64,000 nucleotides of DNA from an uncultured Collinsella sp. (GTDB taxonomy: Bacteria > Actinomycetota > Coriobacteriia > Coriobacteriales > Coriobacteriaceae). The notes beneath the pieces were generated by a model that was given only the letters and a program-made list of their open reading frames with translations, did not search any database and was not told the origin of the DNA. The stretch spans positions 1 to 64,000 of the forward strand of contig UQLF01000010.1 of assembly GCA_900541875.1 (NCBI GenBank). Direction: 5' to 3'. Made by a program: the position numbers and the translations under genes. Positions 44,407 through 53,197 of the stretch are shown here, in pieces (within the stretch, counting starts at the first letter, position 1; the number at the start of each line of letters is the position of its first letter).

Positions 44407-45555
44407 CTACTCGTCGTCATCATCGAGCATGGCGGAACCATCGATGGCGTAAAGCTCGTCAAACTCCTCAGGCGCAGGCTGATCGGTCAGCTCGACCTCG
44501 GACGGAGCATCGTCATCAAACTCAAGTCCGCAGGCAAGGCGGACCTTATGCTCAATCTCGTCGGCGCAATCGGGGTGTTCGCGCAGGAAAGCCTTGGCGG
44601 CCTCGCGACCGTTGCCGAGCTTGTCCTCGCCATAGGCAAACCAGGAGCCCATCTTCTTGCAGATGCCGCACTCGACAGCCATGTCCAGAATTGAGCCCTC
44701 CTTAGAGATGCCCGTACCGTACATGATGTCGAACTCAGCAGAACGGAACGGAGCCGCCACCTTGTTCTTAACGACCTTGGCGCGCACGCGGTTACCGATA
44801 ACCTCGTCCTTAAGCTTAATGCTGTCGATACGGCGAATGTCGATACGCACCGAAGAGAAGAACTTAAGGGCGCGGCCGCCCGTCGTAGTCTCGGGGTTGC
44901 CGAACATGACGCCGATCTTCTCACGCAGCTGGTTAATGAAGATGCACGTCGTGTTGGACTTGGACAGCGAGCCGGCGAGCTTGCGGAGCGCCTGGCTCAT
45001 CAGGCGAGCCTGAAGACCAACCGTAGTATCGCCGATTTCTCCCTCGATCTCGGCACGCGGGGTCAGCGCGGCGACGGAGTCGACGACGATGGCATCGATG
45101 GCGCCGGAACGAACGAGCATGTCAACAATCTCGAGCGCCTGCTCGCCCGTATCGGGCTGAGAAATGAGCACCTCGTCGATATCCACGCCGATGCGCGCGG
45201 CATACGTGGGATCGAGCGCATGCTCGGCATCGATAAATGCCACAACGCCACCCATTGCCTGGGCCTCGGCCAGGATCTCGAGCGAAAGCGTCGTCTTACC
45301 GGAGGACTCGGGACCGTAAATCTCGACGATACGGCCGCGCGGCACGCCGCCGATACCCAGCGCGGCATCGAGGGCCAGAGCGCCCGTGGGAATGGCCTCG
45401 ACCTCGAGCTCGGGGCCACCGTCGCCGTACCTCATGATGGAACCCTGGCCGAATTTCTTCTCGATCTCGGCCTTGGTGGTGGCGATCATCTCATCGCGCT
45501 CTTTACCCGTCGTGCGAGCATGAACGGTACGTACGGGACCTGAATTCTTGGCCAT
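44407..45555 (-). CDS. recA: recombinase RecA
   Basis: 382 residues. Strand-exchange ATPase and LexA co-protease. Walker [10 protein letters not shown], the Walker B region [21 protein letters not shown], loop L2 [19 protein letters not shown] and the C-terminal domain [11 protein letters not shown] are clear. The tail is strongly acidic and longer than in E. coli (ends MLDDDDE). GAGGAGGG lies 6 nt before ATG 45555; an upstream in-frame ATG (45576) falls inside or before that site. An SOS box lies 39 nt upstream. Confidence 0.97.
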   Translation of the reverse strand: MAKNSGPVRTVHARTTGKERDEMIATTKAEIEKKFGQGSIMRYGDGGPELEVEAIPTGALALDAALGIGGVPRGRIVEIYGPESSGKTTLSLEILAEAQAMGGVVAFIDAEHALDPTYAARIGVDIDEVLISQPDTGEQALEIVDMLVRSGAIDAIVVDSVAALTPRAEIEGEIGDTTVGLQARLMSQALRKLAGSLSKSNTTCIFINQLREKIGVMFGNPETTTGGRALKFFSSVRIDIRRIDSIKLKDEVIGNRVRAKVVKNKVAAPFRSAEFDIMYGTGISKEGSILDMAVECGICKKMGSWFAYGEDKLGNGREAAKAFLREHPDCADEIEHKVRLACGLEFDDDAPSEVELTDQPAPEEFDELYAIDGSAMLDDDDE

Positions 45556-45593
45556 GAATAGCCCTCCTCTTAACAACCTGCATCGATAATAAA

Positions 45594-45607
45594 CGAACGG
45601 CTGTTCG
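45594..45607 (-). promoter_or_regulatory. LexA (SOS) box of recA
   Basis: CGAACGGCTGTTCG is a perfect-arm CGAAC-N4-GTTCG site upstream of recA and matches the boxes in front of lexA, so the SOS circuit is closed within this window. Confidence 0.92.
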
Positions 45608-45781
45608 TGGTCAACCGTTCAGATAAATCATATGCAGCCGACCTTTCCAAAACCCAACCAAACGCCGACCAAACACTGGCCAAATGCTTGACCACACAGG
45701 GCCAAATAAGAACAAGGAAGGCGGAAATACGTCTACAACCAGCACAAACGCCAAATTAGCATAAGGTCCCTATCTCCACAA

Positions 45782-45805
45782 TTAAGGGGCCCGGAGGCCC
45801 CTTAA
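45782..45805 (-). terminator. terminator after cinA
   Basis: Perfect 10-bp stem TTAAGGGGCC (45782-45791) and GGCCCCTTAA (45796-45805) with a CGGA loop, 7 nt past the cinA stop. The T run is only TTAATTGT on the minus strand, so strength is moderate. Confidence 0.75.
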
Positions 45806-45812
45806 AACACGT

Positions 45813-46343
45813 CTATTCCATAGAATCGAGCACGCAGACAATGCGACCCAGTGCCTCCGCGACCGCATGGGCACGAACACACGAACGATCGCCCTCATAA
45901 TGGCAGCGCACAGAGTCCACGACTGGCACTTTCCCATCAGCCGCGCGATACGCCCAGCCAATATAGAAAGTGCCCGCCGGATCGTCCTCGGTCCCTCCGC
46001 CGGGACCGGCATAGCCAGTCGCGCTCACGGCAATATCGCTCTGGCACAGCTCCAGCGAACCCACCGCCATCTCGCGCGCGGTCTGATGCGACACCGCGGT
46101 ATAGCGGTCGAGCGTCTCCTGCTCAACACCCAGCACGCGATGCTTAATCTCGTCGCAGTAGGTCACCGCACCGCCACGCAGCACCGCCGAGGCGCCCGGG
46201 ATATCCGCAATCGTCGAGGCGATCATACCCGCCGTCAGCGACTCTGCCGTCGAAACCGTCACGCCCCGAGCGCTCGCGCGCTCGACAATATCGCGTGCGA
46301 GCTCTTCGTTATGCGCGGCAATCTGCTCAAATGATTCCGTCAT
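45813..46343 (-). CDS. CinA C-terminal-domain family protein (PncC-type nicotinamide-nucleotide amidohydrolase)
   Basis: 176 residues covering only the C-terminal CinA domain: STAESLTAGMIASTIADIPGAS, GGAVTYCDEIK, and SATGYAGPGGGTEDDPAGTFYIG. This family deamidates NMN to NaMN for NAD recycling. The N-terminal MoCF-like domain of full CinA is missing, which is common and not a truncation. The place between pgsA and recA is conserved in Gram-positives. Confidence 0.9.
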   Translation of the reverse strand: MTESFEQIAAHNEELARDIVERASARGVTVSTAESLTAGMIASTIADIPGASAVLRGGAVTYCDEIKHRVLGVEQETLDRYTAVSHQTAREMAVGSLELCQSDIAVSATGYAGPGGGTEDDPAGTFYIGWAYRAADGKVPVVDSVRCHYEGDRSCVRAHAVAEALGRIVCVLDSME

Positions 46344-46355
46344 GCCTACCAGGAC

Positions 46356-46994
46356 CTAGACCGAAAAGACGATCTTGCGGCAGTTCCAGAAGTACTGGGC
46401 GCCCGAGATAACGGTCAAGACAACGGCAACGGCATACAGGAAGCGCGACACCGAGTAGATGCCGAGCGTCAGCGCCACCGGGCCAAGGTGCAAGCCGGCC
46501 ATAGCAAAAACGCACAGGTAACCGCAGATGGAGACCATCGTGGTTGCCGTCTTGTACTTGCCGAGCTTATCGGCCGCAACGACCACACCGGCCGCACTCG
46601 CAACCATGCGAAGGGCGCTCACCAGAAGCTCACGGAACAGGATAATGAACACGGACCACACGGTCACCGCGCCAAAATCCAAGAACAGCAGCAGGGCCGA
46701 GAACACGAGCAGCTTATCGGCGATGGGGTCCAAGAATTTACCGAAGTCGGTGATCTCGTTGCGCGAACGCGCCAGATAACCGTCGACCTTATCGGTGCAC
46801 GACAGGATCACGTACAGAATAAAGGCAGCGGCGGCGAGCGGGCCGTCGAAGGTGCTCCAATCCGTACCGGCAACACTCGTGTGAGAAAGCGCCGACACGA
46901 TCATGAACACCGGGATAAAGACGATGCGAACGCACGTCACGATGTTGGCGGGCGTCCAAACACTCGTCAGTTCCTTATTGCTCTCGTTAGCCAC
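46356..46994 (-). CDS. pgsA: CDP-diacylglycerol-glycerol-3-phosphate 3-phosphatidyltransferase
   Basis: 212-residue membrane enzyme making phosphatidylglycerophosphate. The CDP-alcohol signature reads DKVDGYLARSRNEITDFGKFLD with the following DPIADK, in the classic PgsA form. The helices NIVTCVRIVFIPVFMIVS and others agree with the family. Gene order (rodZ-like, rimO nearby, cinA, recA) is that of the Bacillus pgsA locus. The paralogue at 25375 has a less typical sequence. Confidence 0.93.
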   Translation of the reverse strand: MANESNKELTSVWTPANIVTCVRIVFIPVFMIVSALSHTSVAGTDWSTFDGPLAAAAFILYVILSCTDKVDGYLARSRNEITDFGKFLDPIADKLLVFSALLLFLDFGAVTVWSVFIILFRELLVSALRMVASAAGVVVAADKLGKYKTATTMVSICGYLCVFAMAGLHLGPVALTLGIYSVSRFLYAVAVVLTVISGAQYFWNCRKIVFSV

Positions 46995-47003
46995 GACGCT
47001 CTC

Positions 47004-48353
47004 CTACTCCACAACATGACCGATAAGCTCATAGCAGAAGCTATCGGTAAACTCGACCGTCAGAATATCGCCCACGGACGCCTCGCTGGCGTCCAAGTGA
47101 ACCGCGCCATCGGAATCGGGCGCCTGGAACCAGGCATGGCCGATCAGCTCGGCGCCATCCTCGGTCTCTTCGATACCGTCGACGATCACCTGGGCGCGCT
47201 CGCCCACATGTGCGGCGGTGGCGGCAAAACCGAGCGACTCAGCCAGGTCCATGGCCTCCTGGGCGCGCTCGAGCTTAACCTCCTCATCGACCTGACCCTC
47301 CATCTTGGCGGCCAGGCTGCCTTCCTCACGCGAGTAGGCAAAGACACTCGTGTAGTCAAAGCCGACGGTGTCCATAAAGTCGATAAGGTCGCGGAACTCG
47401 TCGTCGGTCTCGGTCGGGAAGCCGACCATGGCCGTGGAACGGATCACGATGCCGGGGATGCGCTCGCGAAGGTCGCGGAACAGATCCTCGAGCTCCTGGC
47501 GCGAACCGGAGCGACGCATGGCCTTGAGGATGCGCGCGTCGCAGTGCTGCACGGGGATATCGATATAGGGCAGCACCTCGGGCGTGTCGCGAATCGTCTC
47601 GATGAGTTCGTCAGTCATGCCCTCGGGCTGCAGGTAGAGCACGCGGACCCAGACGTTCTGCGGGCGCACGGTCTCGGCGACGGCACGCAGCAGCTGCGCC
47701 AGATTGCGCGGCGAGCCCTCGGCGACGTCCTCGTCGGCAAAGTCGTTACCCCAAATACCCGTGTCCTGGCCGATCAGCACGATCTCGCGCACACCGCCGG
47801 CAACCAGGTCGCGCACCTCGGAGATAATGCTCTCGGCATTACGCGAGTGATAGCGACCGCGGATGTAGGGGATCATGCAGAAGCTGCAGAAACGGTTGCA
47901 GCCATCGGAAATCTTGACGTAGGCAACGGCACCCTCGACGGTACGCTTGACCTGAGGGATATAGGCAGCGATCTCACGCTCGACACCCAACACGCCATCG
48001 ATGACCGCCACGATGCCGTCCTCCTCGTCGGCCTTCACAAAGGCAGCGACCTCGGGCAGCTCGTCGGGCAGGTCGTCGCCATAGCGCGACGGCACACAGC
48101 CGCACATGACGATGGGGCAAGAACGAACGCCGTCCTGAACCTCGTTAGCGAGCTCGAGCGTGGTCTCGATGCTCTCGGACGTTGCGGAGGCGAGGAACGA
48201 GCATGTATTGACGATGGCGATATCGGCATCCTGCGGGTCGAATGCCTCCTCGTAGCCCGCAGCGGTCAAAAGAGAACGCATGCGGTCGGTGTCGACCTCG
48301 TTCTTAGCGCACCCGAGGGTGATGTAGAGCACGGAGCCCAACGGTGTATCCAT
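47004..48353 (-). CDS. rimO: ribosomal protein S12 methylthiotransferase
   Basis: Radical SAM enzyme that methylthiolates Asp of S12. The 449-residue product has LGCAKNEVDTDRM and VNTCSFLASA (N-terminal cluster Cys), the radical SAM motif SDGCNRFCSFC, IRGRYHSRN and a C-terminal TRAM domain. LGCAKN and IPYIRGRYHSR distinguish RimO from MiaB. It lies 9 nt upstream of pgsA. Confidence 0.95.
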   Translation of the reverse strand: MDTPLGSVLYITLGCAKNEVDTDRMRSLLTAAGYEEAFDPQDADIAIVNTCSFLASATSESIETTLELANEVQDGVRSCPIVMCGCVPSRYGDDLPDELPEVAAFVKADEEDGIVAVIDGVLGVEREIAAYIPQVKRTVEGAVAYVKISDGCNRFCSFCMIPYIRGRYHSRNAESIISEVRDLVAGGVREIVLIGQDTGIWGNDFADEDVAEGSPRNLAQLLRAVAETVRPQNVWVRVLYLQPEGMTDELIETIRDTPEVLPYIDIPVQHCDARILKAMRRSGSRQELEDLFRDLRERIPGIVIRSTAMVGFPTETDDEFRDLIDFMDTVGFDYTSVFAYSREEGSLAAKMEGQVDEEVKLERAQEAMDLAESLGFAATAAHVGERAQVIVDGIEETEDGAELIGHAWFQAPDSDGAVHLDASEASVGDILTVEFTDSFCYELIGHVVE

Positions 48354-48380
48354 GTTGGAGAGCGGTCCTTTCGAATGATA

Positions 48381-48878
48381 TTAGCGGTAGTTGGTGAACT
48401 GTAGCGGCTGGCCGTAGTCCTGGTCGCGCAGGAACTGGATCACGGTCTGCAACGCATCCTTCGAAGCAGAGGAAACACGCAGCTTGTCGGCCTCGATGGT
48501 CACCTTGACCTTGAGCTTTTGGTCCTTAATGTCCTTGTTGATCTTCTTGGCGGTCGCCTGGTCGATACCCTCGACGATATGGCCGAGCACGCGCACGGTG
48601 CCGCCCGATGCCGCCTGAGGAGCATCCCACGAGACAGCTTTGAGGTCAATGCCGCGCTTGATGAGCTTGGAACTCAGCACGTCGATAATCTGCTTGGAGA
48701 CAAAGTCGGCCGGGGCGTTGATCGTAAAGAGCTTGTCGCCCTTCGAAAGCTCGATCGTGGCGCCGGAATCCTTAAGGTCATAGCGCTGGGAAATCTCGCG
48801 CGTGGTCTGCTGAAAGGCGTTGTCGACCTCTTGCATGTTGACCTCGGACACGACGTCGAAGCTGGAATCTTTAGCCAT
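48381..48878 (-). CDS. YajQ family nucleotide-binding protein
   Basis: 165 residues matching the UPF0234/YajQ family from start to end: SSFDVVSEVNMQEVDNAFQQ, RYDLKDS, and FLRDQDYGQPLQFTNYR at the C-terminus. The fold is two ferredoxin-like domains; one homologue binds cyclic di-GMP, others nucleic acid. GGAAAC precedes the ATG. The role here is unknown. Confidence 0.93.
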   Translation of the reverse strand: MAKDSSFDVVSEVNMQEVDNAFQQTTREISQRYDLKDSGATIELSKGDKLFTINAPADFVSKQIIDVLSSKLIKRGIDLKAVSWDAPQAASGGTVRVLGHIVEGIDQATAKKINKDIKDQKLKVKVTIEADKLRVSSASKDALQTVIQFLRDQDYGQPLQFTNYR

Positions 48879-48904
48879 GATGTTTCCTTTCGCGTACGAG
48901 CGGC

Positions 48905-50416
48905 TTAGTAGCTATCGTACGAATAGTCGGTAGAATCGGTGGGCGTCTGACCGTCAGTTGCGGTATCGGCGCCATCCGTGGACTGGGCATCGGTACCGTC
49001 GGTGGTATCGGTACCATCGGTGGTGTCGGTACCATCAGAACTTTCACCATTCTCGGAATCAGTCGTTTCCTTCTTGGGAACGGTGATCGTCACACGCGCA
49101 ACGCCCGAGGTCTTGGTATCGTAACGGACCTTTTCGCCGTTCTTGGTAACGGTGACATCGGAAGGCTTGGATGTGGTGATCTCAATCGAGGACTCGGGCG
49201 TGTACTCCTGCTCAAAGGGACCAGTCGCCTGGGCGCCATAGACCGACTTGCCGTCGACCTTGACCTCAATCCACGCGGTCTTTCCCTTGGCAACGGAGAC
49301 TTTGACCTTCGTGACCTCGTTCTCTTCCTCCTTGGCCGTCGTCTTGGTAGCGTCCGAATCAGTCGACTCATCCGTCGCCTCATCGGTGTCTTCGTCCTCG
49401 TCGACCGTTTCGGTCTTCTTAGAAGACTTCTTGGTCGTCGTCTTGGTAGCAGTGGGCGTCTCGGGCGTGTTCTCGGGCGCCGAAGATGCGCAGCCGCGCA
49501 GAAGCACCACGATGAGCACAATCAACAGCAGCGCAACGGCACCGATGCCGGCGTAAACGATACGAGGATCTAGACCGTTGTTCTGGGAAGCACGCCCACC
49601 GCCGCGTCCACGACTGGAACTGCTGCGGCCGCCTCCCTGAGGGATACGACCACGATTACTATCGGAACGGCCGCGATAGCCACCCTGGCCCTGAAAGCTG
49701 CGCTGACCCGAGCGGGGCGCAAGTTCACCGCGGCCTTGATAGCCACGCTGGCCCGAACGCGGAACCGAGGAGCGCTGGCCATACGGCTGCGATTGAGAGC
49801 GAAGACGCGGCGTCACCTGCGTGGTATCGGCATCCGCATAGCCACCGCGAGAGCGTCCCGTAGAGGTACCACGGTAACCGCGATCGGAATAGCCGCCGTC
49901 GCCGTAGCCGGCACGAGGGTCACGCGCCACGCCGCGGGCAGCGGGAAGTGCACGGTCCTCGGGCATCGGCGTACTGCGGAACCGGTCACGCTGTGAGCGA
50001 ATCTCCTCGCCCGAACCCGTCTCGGTAATATAACCGGCCTGCTGAGGACGCTGTCCATAGCGGGTCGAACGACCGCCCTGAACCATCAGGAAGCGCCCGT
50101 TATCGACCGAGGAACGCGAATTGACGTAGCCGGCGGCGTCCTGAAAACGACCGCCCTGCTGCGACGTCTCGCGTTCGTATGCCATCAGGTCGTCAAAGTA
50201 GGCATTGACGACCTCGCGCGGATTGAGGCCCAAAAAGCGAGCATAGCTCGAAATCATGCCCTGCGCATAGCCGCGCGGCGGCATCGAAGCAAAGTTACCG
50301 GTCTCGAAAAACTCGATGATCTGCGGCCTGATTTTGATGGTGTTGGCGACCTGCTGAATGGAAAGGCCCATTCGGCGACGCTGCTCGAGCAGCATGTCAC
50401 CAAAGCGTGCAGCCAT
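48905..50416 (-). CDS. RodZ-like helix-turn-helix membrane protein with RG-rich linker
   Basis: 503 residues. Residues 1-75 are the RodZ-type HTH (FGDMLLEQRRRMGLSIQQVANTIKIRPQIIEFFE, then PRGYAQGMISSYARFLGL). From about 90 to 275 the chain is low complexity and rich in Arg, Gly, Ser, Gln and Tyr (repeated RGYRG/RGG-like pieces). A membrane helix (IGAVALLLIVLIVVLLRGC) follows near 287-305, then an acidic Ser/Thr/Lys stretch, a DUF4115-like beta domain (about 370-455), and a Thr/Asp/Gly tail with a tandem repeat. It likely connects to MreB or other shape machinery. Its stop is near yajQ; its start overlaps the ftsK stop by 1 nt. Confidence 0.82.
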   Translation of the reverse strand: MAARFGDMLLEQRRRMGLSIQQVANTIKIRPQIIEFFETGNFASMPPRGYAQGMISSYARFLGLNPREVVNAYFDDLMAYERETSQQGGRFQDAAGYVNSRSSVDNGRFLMVQGGRSTRYGQRPQQAGYITETGSGEEIRSQRDRFRSTPMPEDRALPAARGVARDPRAGYGDGGYSDRGYRGTSTGRSRGGYADADTTQVTPRLRSQSQPYGQRSSVPRSGQRGYQGRGELAPRSGQRSFQGQGGYRGRSDSNRGRIPQGGGRSSSSRGRGGGRASQNNGLDPRIVYAGIGAVALLLIVLIVVLLRGCASSAPENTPETPTATKTTTKKSSKKTETVDEDEDTDEATDESTDSDATKTTAKEEENEVTKVKVSVAKGKTAWIEVKVDGKSVYGAQATGPFEQEYTPESSIEITTSKPSDVTVTKNGEKVRYDTKTSGVARVTITVPKKETTDSENGESSDGTDTTDGTDTTDGTDAQSTDGADTATDGQTPTDSTDYSYDSY

Positions 50417-53196
50417 CAGAATCCTCCAAACTCACGATCTTCACGTGCCATCTCGGCGTCGACAGACTCCAGCGCGGCAAGCCCCTCCTCGTCCAACAGG
50501 ACCTCGCGCGGCTTGGAACCGTCGGGCGGTCCGACGACACCCTTTTCTTCCAGCATGTCCATAATACGCCCGGCACGTGCATAGCCAACCTTCAGACGGC
50601 GTTGCAGGCCAGATGTGGAGCCAAGCTGCGATTCCACCACAATATGGGCGGCTTCCCAAATGAGCGGATCATCGTCTTGCGGCTCGGCGACTCCGGTGCG
50701 GACAATGCCGCCGCCACCCGCCATGGACATGGAAGCGGGCGCCACGGCAGACAGGATCTCCTCGTGGTAGTCGGGCTCGCTCTGCGACTTGACGAACTCG
50801 ACAATCTCGTTGATTTCGTCATCCGAGACAAAGCAGCCCTGGATACGGCGAGGCTTGCCCCAGTCGACCTTGGAGAACAGCATATCGCCCAAACCGGTGA
50901 GCTTTTCGGCACCCATCTGGTCGATGATGACGCGCGAGTCGATGCCCGTGGCGACGTTAAAGGCGATGCGGTTGGTGATGTTGGCCTTGATGAGGCCCGT
51001 CACCACGTTAGAGCTGGGGCGCTGGGTGGCCACAATAAGATGAATACCGGCGGCACGGCCCAGCTGTGCAATACGCACGATCGAGGCCTCGACATCCTTA
51101 CCGGCGACCATCATCAGGTCCGAGAGCTCGTCAATGATGATGACCAGGTAGGGCATCTTTTGCGGCGGGTTGTCGTAATGCTCAAACTCGCCGGCGGCCT
51201 GCTTTTCGTTGTAGGTCGAGATCTTACGCACGTTGAGACGCTCGAAGACCTTCAGGCGTCGCTCCATCTCGGACACGGCCCATTGCAGAGCGCTCGCGGC
51301 CTGCTTGGGCTCGGTCACCACGGGCACATAGAGATGCGGCAGACCGTTATAGCCCGCAAGCTCGACGCGCTTGGGGTCGACCATGATCAGGCGAACGTCC
51401 TCGGGGAGAGCGCGCATGAGCAGAGTCGTGATGATGGAGTTGATCATGACCGACTTACCAGAACCCGTGGTACCGGCGATAAGCAGGTGGGGCATCTTGG
51501 CGAGGTCGGCGACGACCGGCGTACCCTCGGCATCGCGGCCGATGGCAAGCTCGAGCGGACCGCCCTTCACATAGGGCAACACGTCGCCCAGGTTGACGTT
51601 CTGGCGCTTGCGGTTGGGAATCTCGATGCCCACGAGCGAGGTGCCGGGGATCGGGGCAAAGATACGCACCGATTGGGCGGCGAGCGAAAGCGCGATATCG
51701 TCCTCGAGGCTCGAAATCTTGCTCACGCGCTCGCCCTCGCCAGGCTGCAGCTTAAAGGTCGTCACCGTGGGGCCGGCGATCCAGCCGACCACGCGGGCAC
51801 TGCGGCCAAACTCAAGCAGCGTGGACTGAAGTGACTCGGCAGTCTGCTCAAGCTCCTTGTCCGAAGACGCAGCAGAAGCCGACTGCGGATTGGCATGCAG
51901 GATTTCGAGCGGCGGAAGCTTGAGGCCGTCCTCTTCTTCGCCCTCGTTATCTGCGGCGCCGCCGTTCGCTCCCCCATCGCTAGCCGCAGCCGATTCGACA
52001 GCACTCGAGGCAGGCGCATCGGCAACCTTGGGATGCTTCAAGAAGTCGGGAATCTGAGGTGCCGCCGAGACAGGATTCACGGCAAACGGCGGCTCGGAGT
52101 CGTCGATCTTATCGGGGTCGTCTTCCATCGAAAGCTGGCCGGCTACCTGGTCGCGCTTTGCATGGCGACGCGGCAGCAAAGTCGTCTTTGCGGTCTCAAT
52201 CGGAGCCTCGTCGTCCTCGTCATCGCCCTCGGTGAGCTCAATCTCACTCTCGGACCAGGACGGATCGGGCTCACTTGTATTCAACTTGGGTGTGGCCTTG
52301 CTCTTCTTGGCATGACGGCGCGGCAGCAGCGTCGTCTTAGCGCGCTCAGCTTCCACGGCATCGGACACGTCGACAAACGGATCATCGTCCTCGTCGTCAT
52401 CGTCCAAAACCGGGTCCACATCGTTGCCCATGACCGTGGTCACGGCAGCATCGGAGCCCTTTTGACGAAGAATGCTCAGGTGAGGACGGGCAACGCCGGG
52501 CACCGACAGGGCCTCATCGTCACCCCACGGACTCGCGTTAACATCGGCACGACGGCGCTCGGCAAAATCGGCCGCACGGTCGCGAGCAGAGCGCAAAACG
52601 CCGCCCACCGAAAAGCCGATGATGACCAGGCCCACGACGACAAGGCCCAACAGGACCACCATCGCGATAGGCTTACCCAGGGCATTCTGCAGCGCACTCG
52701 CAATAAACGCACCAATGTAGCCACCCGAGGCGGACAGATTTTGCGGCGTGAACATAAGGTCGCACGAGTCGCTCGTACCCGGCACCATCAACGAAAGAAT
52801 GGAGACGACGGCGATAAAGACCACGGCGCCGCCCGCAACAGAGCGCGCGTTGAGCGGCGAGTCCTCGCCTAAAAAGAGCGTGGCGGCAAACAGCAAAATG
52901 ACGATCGGCAGCACGTAGGCGCCCAGACCAAAGCCCAAGTGGTAGAAACCGGCAACCGCAGCCGTAACGGGCGCAGTCGCCGGCGAAATCACGGCAATAA
53001 AGGACGCAATCGCCAAAACGGCAATGACCACGCCGGCGATATCGCGGTTGGCCGAGGGCTCGACCAAGGGCTCAAAATCGTCAAAGTCCGCCTCGTGGCC
53101 CTTATTGGCACGCAGATGGGAACCGGCACCCTTAGCAGATGCCGGTTGGTTGTTGGCCTTATTGCCTTTGGCGTTTTGTGCAGATCCGCGCGCCAA
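50416..53196 (-). CDS. ftsK: DNA translocase FtsK/SpoIIIE
   Basis: 926 residues. Four to five N-terminal helices (about 52-200) anchor it at the septum. A long acidic/basic linker (200-430) contains the motif AKTTLLPRRHAK twice (52306-52341 and 52156-52191). The motor has Walker A GTTGSGKSVMINS, Walker B LVIIIDELSDLMM, and the C-terminal winged gamma domain that reads KOPS/SRS sites (segment LQRRLKVGYARAGRIMDMLE). It moves chromosome DNA through the closing septum. Confidence 0.95.
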   Translation of the reverse strand: MARGSAQNAKGNKANNQPASAKGAGSHLRANKGHEADFDDFEPLVEPSANRDIAGVVIAVLAIASFIAVISPATAPVTAAVAGFYHLGFGLGAYVLPIVILLFAATLFLGEDSPLNARSVAGGAVVFIAVVSILSLMVPGTSDSCDLMFTPQNLSASGGYIGAFIASALQNALGKPIAMVVLLGLVVVGLVIIGFSVGGVLRSARDRAADFAERRRADVNASPWGDDEALSVPGVARPHLSILRQKGSDAAVTTVMGNDVDPVLDDDDEDDDPFVDVSDAVEAERAKTTLLPRRHAKKSKATPKLNTSEPDPSWSESEIELTEGDDEDDEAPIETAKTTLLPRRHAKRDQVAGQLSMEDDPDKIDDSEPPFAVNPVSAAPQIPDFLKHPKVADAPASSAVESAAASDGGANGGAADNEGEEEDGLKLPPLEILHANPQSASAASSDKELEQTAESLQSTLLEFGRSARVVGWIAGPTVTTFKLQPGEGERVSKISSLEDDIALSLAAQSVRIFAPIPGTSLVGIEIPNRKRQNVNLGDVLPYVKGGPLELAIGRDAEGTPVVADLAKMPHLLIAGTTGSGKSVMINSIITTLLMRALPEDVRLIMVDPKRVELAGYNGLPHLYVPVVTEPKQAASALQWAVSEMERRLKVFERLNVRKISTYNEKQAAGEFEHYDNPPQKMPYLVIIIDELSDLMMVAGKDVEASIVRIAQLGRAAGIHLIVATQRPSSNVVTGLIKANITNRIAFNVATGIDSRVIIDQMGAEKLTGLGDMLFSKVDWGKPRRIQGCFVSDDEINEIVEFVKSQSEPDYHEEILSAVAPASMSMAGGGGIVRTGVAEPQDDDPLIWEAAHIVVESQLGSTSGLQRRLKVGYARAGRIMDMLEEKGVVGPPDGSKPREVLLDEEGLAALESVDAEMAREDREFGGF

Positions 53197-53197
53197 A

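Noticed and set aside
46488..48404. Long + strand open frame across pgsA and rimO
   Set aside because: It is antisense to two clear genes and has the His/Asp/Gly-rich composition of a shadow frame.
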